Shown in pieces: positions 35,115 through 43,442 of a DNA stretch of 64,000 bases. Location: positions 174,655-238,654 of the forward strand of contig JAQBNH010000003.1 in NCBI GenBank assembly GCA_028288705.1, written 5' to 3'. Source of the stretch: Ferruginibacter sp. GTDB taxonomy: Bacteria > Bacteroidota > Bacteroidia > Chitinophagales > Chitinophagaceae. The stretch's first letter is position 1. Every line of letters begins with the position of its first letter. The position numbers and the translations under genes were made by a program. Under the pieces are notes generated by a model that was not told where the DNA came from, ran no database searches, and worked only from the letters and a program-made list of their open reading frames with translations.

Positions 35115-36041
35115 ATGAACACAAAATTAACCGCGGCGCTGCTGATCAGCGTGATTGTATGCTCCTGCAATCAACCTGACAACAAAACGGGCGACGAAAT
35201 CCAGTTCGCTGCTTTACAAAAAGTGACGTTAACCCCGGTGGCTAACGACAAAGAGTACCCGCTCAACAGTCAAACGCCTGCTGCGGATTCCACGCCAACC
35301 CCCGGCCAGCTTCCATTAAAGACTCACGTGGCGAATAAGCTGCCAACAGCAAACCGTGTGGAAGATTGGACGCGGAAGATCATCAAGACGGCAAGCCTTT
35401 CGCTCGAAGTAAAAGATTCAAAAAAGTATGATGGCCTCGTTTACAGCAAAACAAAAGAGTATGGAGCCTATGTTTCCGAAGCCAACCAGCAGGTGAATAA
35501 TGAAAAAATAGAAACGACTGTTTCGATAAAGGTCCCGGTTCAGTATTTTGATGAACTTTTAAATGTCCTCGCAGATACAGGTGTAAAGGTTACTGAAAAA
35601 ACCATCCGCTCCAATGACGTCACCGGGGAAGTCGCAGATACAAAATCCAGGCTCGCGGCGAAAAAAGAAATGCGGTTGAAATACCTGGAATTTTTAAAGG
35701 CTTCAAAGAATATGACAGAAGTACTGCAGGTACAGGAAGAGATCAATGGCCTGCAGGAAGATATCGAAGCCACTGCAGGACGTTACGCGGCGCTTTCCAA
35801 TCAATCGGCCTACAGCACAATCAACCTGAGCTTTTTTCAACCATTAGTCGTGTCAGCGATCGACGAATCAAAACCCACATTTATCAGCAAATTAATTGCG
35901 GCATTTAATGCCGGATTTTCGTGGTTCGCAGAATTAGCCATTGCATTAACGACCGTCTGGCCGTTGATTGCCCTGGTAGTTTTCGGGCTTGTAATATACC
36001 GCAGACGAGGTACCCGCAAGGCTTTGCAGCAAAAGTTGTAA
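35115..36041 (+). CDS. DUF4349 family lipoprotein
   Basis: 308 aa. N-terminal lipobox in IVCSC (Cys about residue 18) marks a lipoprotein. The DUF4349 domain (about 90-240) starts at RKIIKTASLSLEVKDSKKYDGLV; it has a long coiled coil with LQVQEEINGLQEDIEATAGRYAAL. A C-terminal transmembrane helix (about 275-298) ends in RRRGTRK, so both ends may be membrane-held. Probably an envelope protein that senses or scaffolds; function unknown. The sirtuin gene starts 8 bases after its stop. Confidence 0.82.
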   Translation: MNTKLTAALLISVIVCSCNQPDNKTGDEIQFAALQKVTLTPVANDKEYPLNSQTPAADSTPTPGQLPLKTHVANKLPTANRVEDWTRKIIKTASLSLEVKDSKKYDGLVYSKTKEYGAYVSEANQQVNNEKIETTVSIKVPVQYFDELLNVLADTGVKVTEKTIRSNDVTGEVADTKSRLAAKKEMRLKYLEFLKASKNMTEVLQVQEEINGLQEDIEATAGRYAALSNQSAYSTINLSFFQPLVVSAIDESKPTFISKLIAAFNAGFSWFAELAIALTTVWPLIALVVFGLVIYRRRGTRKALQQKL

Positions 36042-36049
36042 TTTAACGG

Positions 36050-36733
36050 ATGGACAAAAAGCATATTGTGGTGTTAACAGGCGCCGGTATCAGCGCGGAG
36101 AGCGGGCTCAAAACATTTCGTGATGCAGATGGCCTCTGGATGGGCCACAACATTGAAGATGTGGCAACGCCACGGGCTTTCGACCGAAACCCGGAATTGG
36201 TGTTGGATTTTTACAATATGCGCAGGCGTGATGTTGCTGCAGCTATGCCCAACGCCGCGCATTTCGGGCTGGCCAAGCTTGAAGAAAAATACCGCGTGAC
36301 GATCGTGACACAAAACATCGATGACCTGCATGAAAGGGGAGGATCAACGAATGTGTTCCATCTTCATGGGCAGATCTTCCAGATGAGAACAGTTAACAGC
36401 CCCGGTGAAATATTGCCGGTTGTAGGTGATATAAAACACGGTGATCTTGGAGCGGATGGAAGCCAGTTAAGGCCGGATATCGTTTGGTTTGAAGAACCGG
36501 TACCATTGCTGGAAGAAGCTGCGATGCAAATGCAAGCAGCCGATATTTTTGTCCTGGTTGGAACCTCGCTCCAGGTTTACCCGGCTGCGGGTCTGATTGA
36601 TTTTGTGCCCGTGGAAACGACGAAATACATCCTTGATAAAAAAATCCCGCCGGTGAATCGTTACCAGCATGTGCACCTGATAGAAAAACCGGCAACAGAA
36701 GCCATCAACGATTTGCTTGAGTTACTGATGTGA
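36050..36733 (+). CDS. Cysteine-free class III sirtuin (NAD-dependent protein deacylase)
   Basis: 227 aa Sir2 family protein. NAD-binding GAGISAESGLKTFRDADGLW (about 11-30), TQNIDDLHERGG (Asn89, Asp91) and catalytic His106 in FHLHGQ are present. Tyr55 and Arg58 (FYNMR) form the YxxR pair that in SIRT5 and CobB recognises succinyl or malonyl lysine, so desuccinylase or demalonylase activity is likely. The zinc-binding CxxC pairs are absent, and the whole protein contains no cysteine. It probably shares a transcript with the DUF4349 gene. It ends 2 bases from the convergent saccharopine dehydrogenase. Confidence 0.92.
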   Translation: MDKKHIVVLTGAGISAESGLKTFRDADGLWMGHNIEDVATPRAFDRNPELVLDFYNMRRRDVAAAMPNAAHFGLAKLEEKYRVTIVTQNIDDLHERGGSTNVFHLHGQIFQMRTVNSPGEILPVVGDIKHGDLGADGSQLRPDIVWFEEPVPLLEEAAMQMQAADIFVLVGTSLQVYPAAGLIDFVPVETTKYILDKKIPPVNRYQHVHLIEKPATEAINDLLELLM

Positions 36734-36735
36734 TC

Positions 36736-38250
36736 TTAACCTGTATGCTTTTCAGTAAAGCGGATGCCACATTTTTCCAGCTCTTCCAATACAGGTTCAT
36801 AAATTTCTTTAATGGTTGGAATGTGTAATCCGCTCAAATGAATTCGCCCGGTAAGGATCATTTTTGCTGCAATGCCTAACGGTAATCCAACCGTTTTAGC
36901 CATCGCCGTATGAAGGCTATCTTCACCTTTTACCATCAGCGAGCTGCTGATATGGTGCTGTTTCGCATCTTTCCTGTAACTGATCTCGTGGAGCATCAGC
37001 ACCATATCTTTATCCTGCGGGTGGAGGAGGAGCTTCGTTTCCAGGCAAAACTGCAGTACATCTGCAGCGCTGCAAAACCCTTTGTTGATCAGCGTTTCAT
37101 TGTCATCCATACCCAGGAAAAATAACTGCTTTAATGTAAGGTTGGCTTCGTGAACCTGGAGCGCCATTGTTGCTGCTGCATTTTTTTTAATTTCTTCGAG
37201 TTCAATATTTTTCAATTCGCCTGCTTCATCAACAAGCATAAAATTATCCGGAACAGGTTCGCCTTTTATTTCTGCCTTTTGTTCCGCTTCCATCAGGTGC
37301 GTCAGGTTCTCCAGTAACGATTTGGTCTGCGTAAAACTATCAGCCAGTTTTTTCTCCAGCCAGTCGGAAAAATCATGGGCCTTCAGGTGCTCCTGGAAAA
37401 ATTGCTGCAGGCTCATACCATCCGTTTGATAAAAAGCCGTTTCATCGGTCAGTTTCAGATCCACAATATTTTTCCAGCCATACATAAAATCTGTATAGCG
37501 CAGGGTTGTCCGGATGAATGTGGGACAATTATGCAAATGATACAATTCGAGGTAGGGAAGACTATTGCGGTTGGGATAAAAACCAAGCATGCCGATCTCT
37601 TCAATCCCGGTATCCACTAATTTTCTTCCATCAAATAGGTCTTCATAATTCTCCTGCACCACCAGGCCATTGTCTTTGTATGTAGCACCTGCCTTGCCTG
37701 CAAGTACGACATTACGCGGATTCCAGCTAATCTTATATTTCCAGGGATTATCATCACTTTCCGGTGCTACAAGGCCACCACAATGACTCTTAAACGAGAT
37801 CACTTCGCCGCCATCGGCAATGATCTGATCGAGGATCTTCATTGCACTCATGTGATCAATTCCCGGGTCGAGGCCCATTTCACACAACAACACGATGCCT
37901 TTTTCCAGCGCTTCCTGGTGCAGGCATTTGATGGCATCATCCGCATAAGAAGCTGTGAGCAAATCTTTTCCAAAATCCACACAATCTTTTGCCACAAGGA
38001 TGTGCAGGGCAGGAGGCATCATCGAGATCACGATATCGGCCCGTTGAATTAACTGCTGACGCGCGAGCGTGTCAGTAATATCCGTAACAGCAGTTTCGGC
38101 ATTTTTATGAAAAAGGGTTTTACTTTCTATCAATTGCTGATCGGTATCGGCCACGATCAGGGTCCAGTTTTGTTCGATGGATTCTTTCAATAAATAATCA
38201 ATTAATACCGTAGCTGACTTACCTGCGCCGAAAAGAAGAATCGTTTTCAA
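36736..38250 (-). CDS. Saccharopine dehydrogenase-like oxidoreductase
   Basis: About 504 aa. The Rossmann fold starts with ILLFGAGKSATVLIDYLL (GxGxxA), followed by DTDQQLI and the substrate region GLDPGIDHMSAMKILDQI and FKSHCGGLVAPESDDNPWKYKISWNP, which are diagnostic for saccharopine reductase/dehydrogenase. It acts in lysine metabolism through saccharopine. There is no ATG at the start: the frame has TTG at 38268 and TTG at 38250. The second is preferred because it gives MKTILLFGAG, the usual start of the family, but the first is possible (510 aa). A helical insertion of about 80 residues lies between the two catalytic halves. Confidence 0.88.
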   Translation of the reverse strand: MKTILLFGAGKSATVLIDYLLKESIEQNWTLIVADTDQQLIESKTLFHKNAETAVTDITDTLARQQLIQRADIVISMMPPALHILVAKDCVDFGKDLLTASYADDAIKCLHQEALEKGIVLLCEMGLDPGIDHMSAMKILDQIIADGGEVISFKSHCGGLVAPESDDNPWKYKISWNPRNVVLAGKAGATYKDNGLVVQENYEDLFDGRKLVDTGIEEIGMLGFYPNRNSLPYLELYHLHNCPTFIRTTLRYTDFMYGWKNIVDLKLTDETAFYQTDGMSLQQFFQEHLKAHDFSDWLEKKLADSFTQTKSLLENLTHLMEAEQKAEIKGEPVPDNFMLVDEAGELKNIELEEIKKNAAATMALQVHEANLTLKQLFFLGMDDNETLINKGFCSAADVLQFCLETKLLLHPQDKDMVLMLHEISYRKDAKQHHISSSLMVKGEDSLHTAMAKTVGLPLGIAAKMILTGRIHLSGLHIPTIKEIYEPVLEELEKCGIRFTEKHTG

Positions 38251-38521
38251 ATCTATAATTTTGGGCAAGTTATTGGTTTAAGGCGGGGCAACCAACTGCG
38301 AATGAAGAATACAGATTGTAAAACCGTGGGAATACCTGCATCAAAAGGGTAGAGCATTCTGTTGGAAAACCTTAACCGGCAAGGCTTTCAGGCATTTGAT
38401 CGCCCTGCTTCCAAAGTTCTCCACATTCTGCCTTTTTTTGTGCAAAATATTGTTGAAATCAACCCGTTTTTGGAAGGGAAAAACGCCTTAAAATCGTTAC
38501 CTTCGCCACCTAGAAATTCAT

Positions 38522-41182
38522 ATGGAAAATAACGAGCAGAACAACAACGTGAACCCGGACAGTAACCTGAATAACCGTGGTAAAATTATCCCCGTAAATA
38601 TTGAAGAACAGATGAAGACCTCCTACATCGATTACTCCATGAGTGTGATCGTTGGCCGGGCGCTACCGGATGTTCGGGATGGATTTAAACCGGTGCATCG
38701 CAGGGTACTTTTTGGTATGATCGAATTGTCGAATTACAGTAATCGTCCTTATAAAAAATCAGCCCGTGTTGTGGGAGAGGTGATGGGTAAGTATCACCCG
38801 CATGGTGATTCATCCATTTATTTTACGATGGTAAGGATGGCGCAGGAATGGGCGATGCGTTATACATTGATTGATGGCCAGGGTAACTTTGGTAGCCAGG
38901 ATGGCGATATGCCGGCAGCGATGCGTTATACCGAGGTGCGGATGCAGAAATTTGCAGAAGCGATGATCGAGGATATCGACAAAGACACCGTGGATTACCA
39001 GTTGAACTTTGACGATAGTTTGAAGGAACCAACGGTATTGCCTACACGCATTCCGCAATTGCTGGTGAACGGTAGCAGTGGTATCGCAGTGGGTATGGCA
39101 ACGAACATGATGCCGCATAACCTTAGTGAAGTGATTGATGGCTGCGTGGCTTATATCGACAATAATGAGATCGACGTTGAAGAATTAACCAAGTATGTAA
39201 AAGCCCCGGATTTCCCGACAGGTGGTATTATTTACGGCTATGAAGGCGTCAAAGCCGCGTTGTTAACGGGCCGTGGGCGCGTGGTGCTTCGTGGAAAAAC
39301 AACCATCGAAACAGATAGCCGTGGCCGTGAGAAGATCATCATCACGGAAATTCCTTACCAGGTAAACCGCGATACGTTAACGCAGAAGATCGGTGACCTG
39401 ATCAATGATAAGGTGATCGACGGCATTACTGATGTAAACAATGAAAGTAACAATAAGGAAGGAACAAGGATCGTGGTGGAACTGCGTAAAGACGCGGTTG
39501 CGCAAGTGATCGTAAACCAGTTGTATAAATATTCTGAACTCCAGACTTCTTTTGGTATCAATAACGTGGCATTGGTGAAAGGCAGGCCGAGGATATTGAA
39601 CCTGAAACAACTGATCTCTGAATTCGTGGAGTTCCGTCATGAAGTGGTTGTTCGCCGTACAAAATTTGAATTACGCAAAGCTGAAGAGCGCGCGCATATA
39701 TTGGAAGGCTATATCATCGCGCTGGATAACCTGGATGCGGTGATTAAGCTGATTCGCGAAAGTGCCACACCAAATATCGCCCATGATGGGTTGATGGCTA
39801 ATTTCGGCATGTCCGACATTCAATCGAAGGCCGTACTGGAACTGCGTTTACAACGCCTGACGGGTATGGAGATCGATAAGATCCGTGAAGAACACGCAGA
39901 GATCATGAAACTGATCGAGCGCCTGAAAGAGATTTTGGCGAATGAAGGTTTACGTTTCGAGATCATTAAGACGGAATTGCTTGAAGTGAAAGCAAAATTT
40001 GGTGATGAGCGTAAATCGGAGATCGTTTATGCCGATGATGAGATCAATATGTTAGACCTGATCGAAGAAGAAGATGTAGTGGTAACGATCTCTCATTTAG
40101 GGTATATCAAGAGAACATCAGCCAGCGAATATCGCCAGCAACGTCGTGGTGGCAGGGGAGCAAAGGGTAGCAGCACACGCCAGGAAGATTATATTGAACA
40201 TTTATTTGTGGCATCTACGCACCATACATTATTGTTCTTTACAGAAAAAGGTAAATGTTTCTGGTTAAAAGTTTACCAGATCCCTGAAGGAGATAAAACC
40301 AGCAAAGGACGCGCATTACAAAACATGGTGCAGATTCCGGCAGACGACAAAGTTCGTGCGATCATCGATGTGAAGAATTTTGATGACGAAGATTATGTGA
40401 AAGGTCATTATATCGTGCTTTGTACGAAAAAAGGAATTATTAAGAAAACCGATCTGAAAGATTTCAGCCGTCCAAGGCAGAATGGAATCAATGCGATCAA
40501 CATCCTGGATGGTGATCAGTTGCTGGAAGCGAAATTGACCGATGGCAATTGCGAGATCATGATGGCGGTGAAAAGCGGCCGTGCGATCAGGTTCCCGGAA
40601 TCTAAAGTAAGAAGTACAGGCCGTGGAGGTATTGGTGTATTTGGAATTGAGGTGGATGAAAAGAATGATGAAGTGGTTGGCATGATCTGCGTGAATAAGG
40701 AAGATAAGAGTAAGACCGTATTGGTGGTGAGTGAAAAAGGCTACGGTAAACGTACGCAGCTGGATGATTCTGAAACCGGTGAAGCGAATTACCGGATCAC
40801 GAACCGTGGTGGTAAAGGGGTGAAGACGATCAACGTGACCGACAAAACCGGTGGACTAGTCGGATTGCTCGACGTAACGGAAAAAGAAGATCTGATGATT
40901 ACCTGTGTTTCTGGCGTAACGATCCGGATGAGCGTGAGTAAGATCAGCGAACTTGGACGGGCGACGCAGGGCGTGAAACTGATCCGCGTGGATGAGGGCG
41001 ATGAAATTGCGGCTATCACGAAGCTGGATGAATTTGAAGAAGAGCTGAGTGAAGCTGTTGCGGAAAATGCTGCAGAAGCGCTGGCAGAAGAAGCGCAGTT
41101 ACTGGATCCTGAAGCACCGGATACAAACCCGGACAATGAAACCGATACTACAGAAAGTGCTCATGAAGAGCCGGTTGAATAG
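38522..41182 (+). CDS. gyrA: DNA gyrase subunit A
   Basis: 886 aa. The catalytic Tyr136 is in AMRYTE. The GyrA box [10 protein letters not shown] (about 538-547) marks gyrase rather than topoisomerase IV. Six blades of the C-terminal DNA-wrapping beta-pinwheel follow, ending in a long acidic tail rich in Glu and Asp (about 845-886). In the quinolone-resistance region the sequence is [10 protein letters not shown] (about 92-101): Ser97 corresponds to E. coli Ser83, but the site of Asp87 is Phe101. It is divergent from saccharopine dehydrogenase with a 250-base spacer holding a possible -7 (TACCTTCG, 38498-38505). gyrB is not in the window. Confidence 0.97.
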   Translation: MENNEQNNNVNPDSNLNNRGKIIPVNIEEQMKTSYIDYSMSVIVGRALPDVRDGFKPVHRRVLFGMIELSNYSNRPYKKSARVVGEVMGKYHPHGDSSIYFTMVRMAQEWAMRYTLIDGQGNFGSQDGDMPAAMRYTEVRMQKFAEAMIEDIDKDTVDYQLNFDDSLKEPTVLPTRIPQLLVNGSSGIAVGMATNMMPHNLSEVIDGCVAYIDNNEIDVEELTKYVKAPDFPTGGIIYGYEGVKAALLTGRGRVVLRGKTTIETDSRGREKIIITEIPYQVNRDTLTQKIGDLINDKVIDGITDVNNESNNKEGTRIVVELRKDAVAQVIVNQLYKYSELQTSFGINNVALVKGRPRILNLKQLISEFVEFRHEVVVRRTKFELRKAEERAHILEGYIIALDNLDAVIKLIRESATPNIAHDGLMANFGMSDIQSKAVLELRLQRLTGMEIDKIREEHAEIMKLIERLKEILANEGLRFEIIKTELLEVKAKFGDERKSEIVYADDEINMLDLIEEEDVVVTISHLGYIKRTSASEYRQQRRGGRGAKGSSTRQEDYIEHLFVASTHHTLLFFTEKGKCFWLKVYQIPEGDKTSKGRALQNMVQIPADDKVRAIIDVKNFDDEDYVKGHYIVLCTKKGIIKKTDLKDFSRPRQNGINAINILDGDQLLEAKLTDGNCEIMMAVKSGRAIRFPESKVRSTGRGGIGVFGIEVDEKNDEVVGMICVNKEDKSKTVLVVSEKGYGKRTQLDDSETGEANYRITNRGGKGVKTINVTDKTGGLVGLLDVTEKEDLMITCVSGVTIRMSVSKISELGRATQGVKLIRVDEGDEIAAITKLDEFEEELSEAVAENAAEALAEEAQLLDPEAPDTNPDNETDTTESAHEEPVE

Positions 41183-41204
41183 GTTTATATGAAATTAAAT
41201 ATCG

Positions 41205-41235
41205 AATGGCTGCCACTGATGGTGGCCATTTTTTT
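41205..41235 (+). terminator. Probable terminator after gyrA
   Basis: Nine paired bases (41205-41216 with 41222-41230) with a 3-nt bulge, followed by seven T residues. Confidence 0.55.
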
Positions 41236-41741
41236 GAACCAAAACTCATCAGGCAGGCTGGACGAGAACTGTCAAATCGAAAAAAAGTTGATCGGCTTTC
41301 GGCAGATTATAGCAGGTACTCCAGGTTACTTATCGGCTGTTCCTTAGGATCCTGTCGACCGTCAACCTTGCGCAGCCTTTACTCGTATCCGAGAAATAGC
41401 ACAGGTACTTTATGTTCGTTAAGGGCGTACCAATTTCTGCGTACCATTTTTTTTGGTACAAGGATTTTGGTAAATTGTCATCTGGCAAAATATCTCGCAA
41501 GATGTATTGATTTTAGGTGAAAATATAGCAAAATCTAAAGAAAAAGCTTCGATATAAGCCTCAAAGTAACATCAGAGATAACTGTATTTTCAGAAAGAAA
41601 CTTTGCTTTTTAATATCCAATTTGCAACAAAAAGAGAATGTTTTTGCTGCAGAAAATCGTTTGATTTGCGCCCGGTCGGTGAATAAATAAGGTTAAATCT
41701 GGATGTTTGACATCAGTTAACTTTAGAAGAGCAAGCAAATT
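41236..41741. other. Gene-poor spacer after gyrA
   Basis: No supported gene in this stretch. The plus-strand frame at 41206-41520 has an unlikely composition and runs through the gyrA terminator. On the minus strand a frame from 41477 down to 41307 is free of stops except one TAA at 41379-41381; its translation reads protein-like (a 22-residue piece from an ATG at 41447 ending LFLGYE, then RLRKVDGRQDPKEQ). This could be the remains of a small gene broken by one nonsense codon, or coincidence. No RNA gene or repeat family was recognised. Confidence 0.4.
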
Positions 41742-41927
41742 ATGCGCATAGATTTTTACCTGTCATCACCTGGCGAGTTGAATAAGATCCAAATGCAGGA
41801 TCTGCTGAATTATGAAAATTACCTGCGTCCAAATTTTGATGGCTTTCTTTTGCTTTCCTATTTTATATGGCTGAATGCAATCTTCACTTTGAGGTGGAAA
41901 GGGGAAAAGAAAAAAGATAGGGTTTAA
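41742..41927 (+). CDS. Possible small membrane protein, uncertain
   Basis: 61 aa, ATG at 41742. The C-terminal half has a hydrophobic stretch (FDGFLLLSYFIWLNAIF) that could be one transmembrane helix, followed by a basic end (RWKGEKKKDR), a plausible single-span topology. TAACTTTA, a near -7 match, is 13-20 bases upstream. No homologue known to me; it could be a chance frame in a gene-poor spacer. Confidence 0.28.
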   Translation: MRIDFYLSSPGELNKIQMQDLLNYENYLRPNFDGFLLLSYFIWLNAIFTLRWKGEKKKDRV

Positions 41928-42052
41928 AGACTCGCCGTGCGCCTGGTTAACATAATATTAATTATGGGGTGATAAAGGGAGAAATGAGTGCTGGAATGAC
42001 GACTTAAAATACTGATCTGGCTGCTTTCCAAAAACCTCCGTTTAAAATACGG

Positions 42053-42060
42053 TAGCTTTG
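42053..42060 (+). promoter_or_regulatory. -7 promoter element of the DEAD-box helicase gene
   Basis: TAGCTTTG, full match to TAnnTTTG. Four bases separate it from the ATG at 42065, the same distance as between the tRNA-Ser promoter and the tRNA 5' end, so the mRNA is expected to start at or within about one base of the ATG. Confidence 0.6.
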
Positions 42061-42064
42061 CCGA

Positions 42065-43393
42065 ATGAACAATATACCCGATCACCTGAATTTTGCCCTG
42101 CAAAGATTATCGATCAAAGAATTAAATCCCATGCAACTGGCTGCCATTGCCGCCATTAATGATAACGATAAAATCGTCCTGCTTTCAGCCACTGGCTCCG
42201 GAAAAACGCTGGCTTTTTTGCTGCCACTGATTACTTCCCTGGATCCTGAAGTTGGTCTTTGCCAGGCCCTGATCCTGGTTCCATCCCGTGAACTGGCGCT
42301 CCAGATCGAGTCTGTTCTCCAAAAAATGCAGACGGGCTTCAAAGTTACGACTTGTTATGGTGGCCATAAACGCGAAATTGAAGAAAATAACCTAGTTCAG
42401 CCGCCAGCTATTATCATTGGCACGGCCGGCCGGATGGCCGACCATATCCGCCGTAAAAACATCAATCTCACAGCTATAAAGTTTCTGGTGCTGGATGAAT
42501 TCGATAAAAGCCTGGAACTCGGGTTCCTCGAAGAAATGGAATACATCATTTCATCGCTTCCAAAAGTTGAAAAACGCATGCTGACTTCCGCTACTTACGC
42601 GGTTACCGTTCCCGATTTCGTCCAGATGAAAGACGCGGTAACGGTCAATTTTCTCCCGGAAAACGCCGAGCCGTCCGCTTCCCTGCGCATACATACCTTA
42701 TTATCCGACGATAAAGACAAACTCCAGACGCTCCTGCAACTCATCTGTTTCGTAAACAATACTTCAACGATTGTTTTCTGTAACCATCGTGATGCAGTGG
42801 AACGTACCAGCCAGTTTTTATCGGAGCAAGGAATCGTCAACGTTTTCTATCACGGCGGTATGGAGCAACGCGACCGCGAAATGGCGCTTTGCAAATTTCG
42901 GAATACCAGTTCCAATATCCTTGTGACGACGGATCTTGCCAGCCGTGGCCTGGATATTGCCGATATCCGCAACATCGTACACTATCATCTTCCAAACGAA
43001 GAAGCAGCATTCACGCATCGCAACGGCCGTACTGCTCGCATGAACGCCACGGGAAATGTTTACGTGATCTATTCGCAGGACGAAAAATTGCCGCCTTACA
43101 TTTTGCAGGACGCTGTTGAAATGGAATTGCCGGAGAAGTTATCCATCCCGGAAAAACCAAAATGGAGCACGCTATTTATAGATGCCGGTAAAAAAGACAA
43201 GATCAATAAAATAGATATCGTTGGTTTCCTCTCGCAAAAAGGAGAATTAAAAAAAGATGATATCGGGCTGATCGAAGTAAAGGATTTTATGGCATTTGCT
43301 GCAGTTAGAAAATCGAAGATCGGCAATGTACTGGAGCTGATCAAAGATGAAAAAATGAAAGGACGAAAAATTAAGATCGCTATCGCAAAATAA
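42065..43393 (+). CDS. DEAD-box-type RNA helicase of the DbpA group
   Basis: 442 aa. Motif I ATGSGKT (42-48), Ia PSRELALQ, motif II Asp-Glu-Phe-Asp (144-147) in place of DEAD, motif III TSAT, and the C-terminal helicase domain with TDLASRGLDI and HRNGRTARM. The last ~75 residues (KIDIVGFLSQKGELKKDDIGLIEV) form the RNA-binding DbpA-like C-terminal domain, which in DbpA binds 23S rRNA helix 92. A role in 50S ribosome assembly is likely. The gene may be read from a leaderless mRNA. It ends in a bidirectional terminator. Confidence 0.93.
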   Translation: MNNIPDHLNFALQRLSIKELNPMQLAAIAAINDNDKIVLLSATGSGKTLAFLLPLITSLDPEVGLCQALILVPSRELALQIESVLQKMQTGFKVTTCYGGHKREIEENNLVQPPAIIIGTAGRMADHIRRKNINLTAIKFLVLDEFDKSLELGFLEEMEYIISSLPKVEKRMLTSATYAVTVPDFVQMKDAVTVNFLPENAEPSASLRIHTLLSDDKDKLQTLLQLICFVNNTSTIVFCNHRDAVERTSQFLSEQGIVNVFYHGGMEQRDREMALCKFRNTSSNILVTTDLASRGLDIADIRNIVHYHLPNEEAAFTHRNGRTARMNATGNVYVIYSQDEKLPPYILQDAVEMELPEKLSIPEKPKWSTLFIDAGKKDKINKIDIVGFLSQKGELKKDDIGLIEVKDFMAFAAVRKSKIGNVLELIKDEKMKGRKIKIAIAK

Positions 43394-43422
43394 AAAATGC
43401 CGGGATAATTTCCCGGCATTTT
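43392..43422. terminator. Bidirectional terminator between helicase and TonB-type receptor
   Basis: 12-bp perfect stem (43394-43405 with 43411-43422), 5-nt loop, A tract on the left and T residues on the right. It can end transcription from both convergent genes. Confidence 0.9.
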
Positions 43423-43442
43423 CTTTATATCCTTTATTCAAC

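Noticed and set aside
41206..41520. 104-codon plus-strand frame after gyrA
   Set aside because: It starts within the gyrA terminator, has Arg/Ser/Leu-rich shadow-like composition and no recognisable domain.
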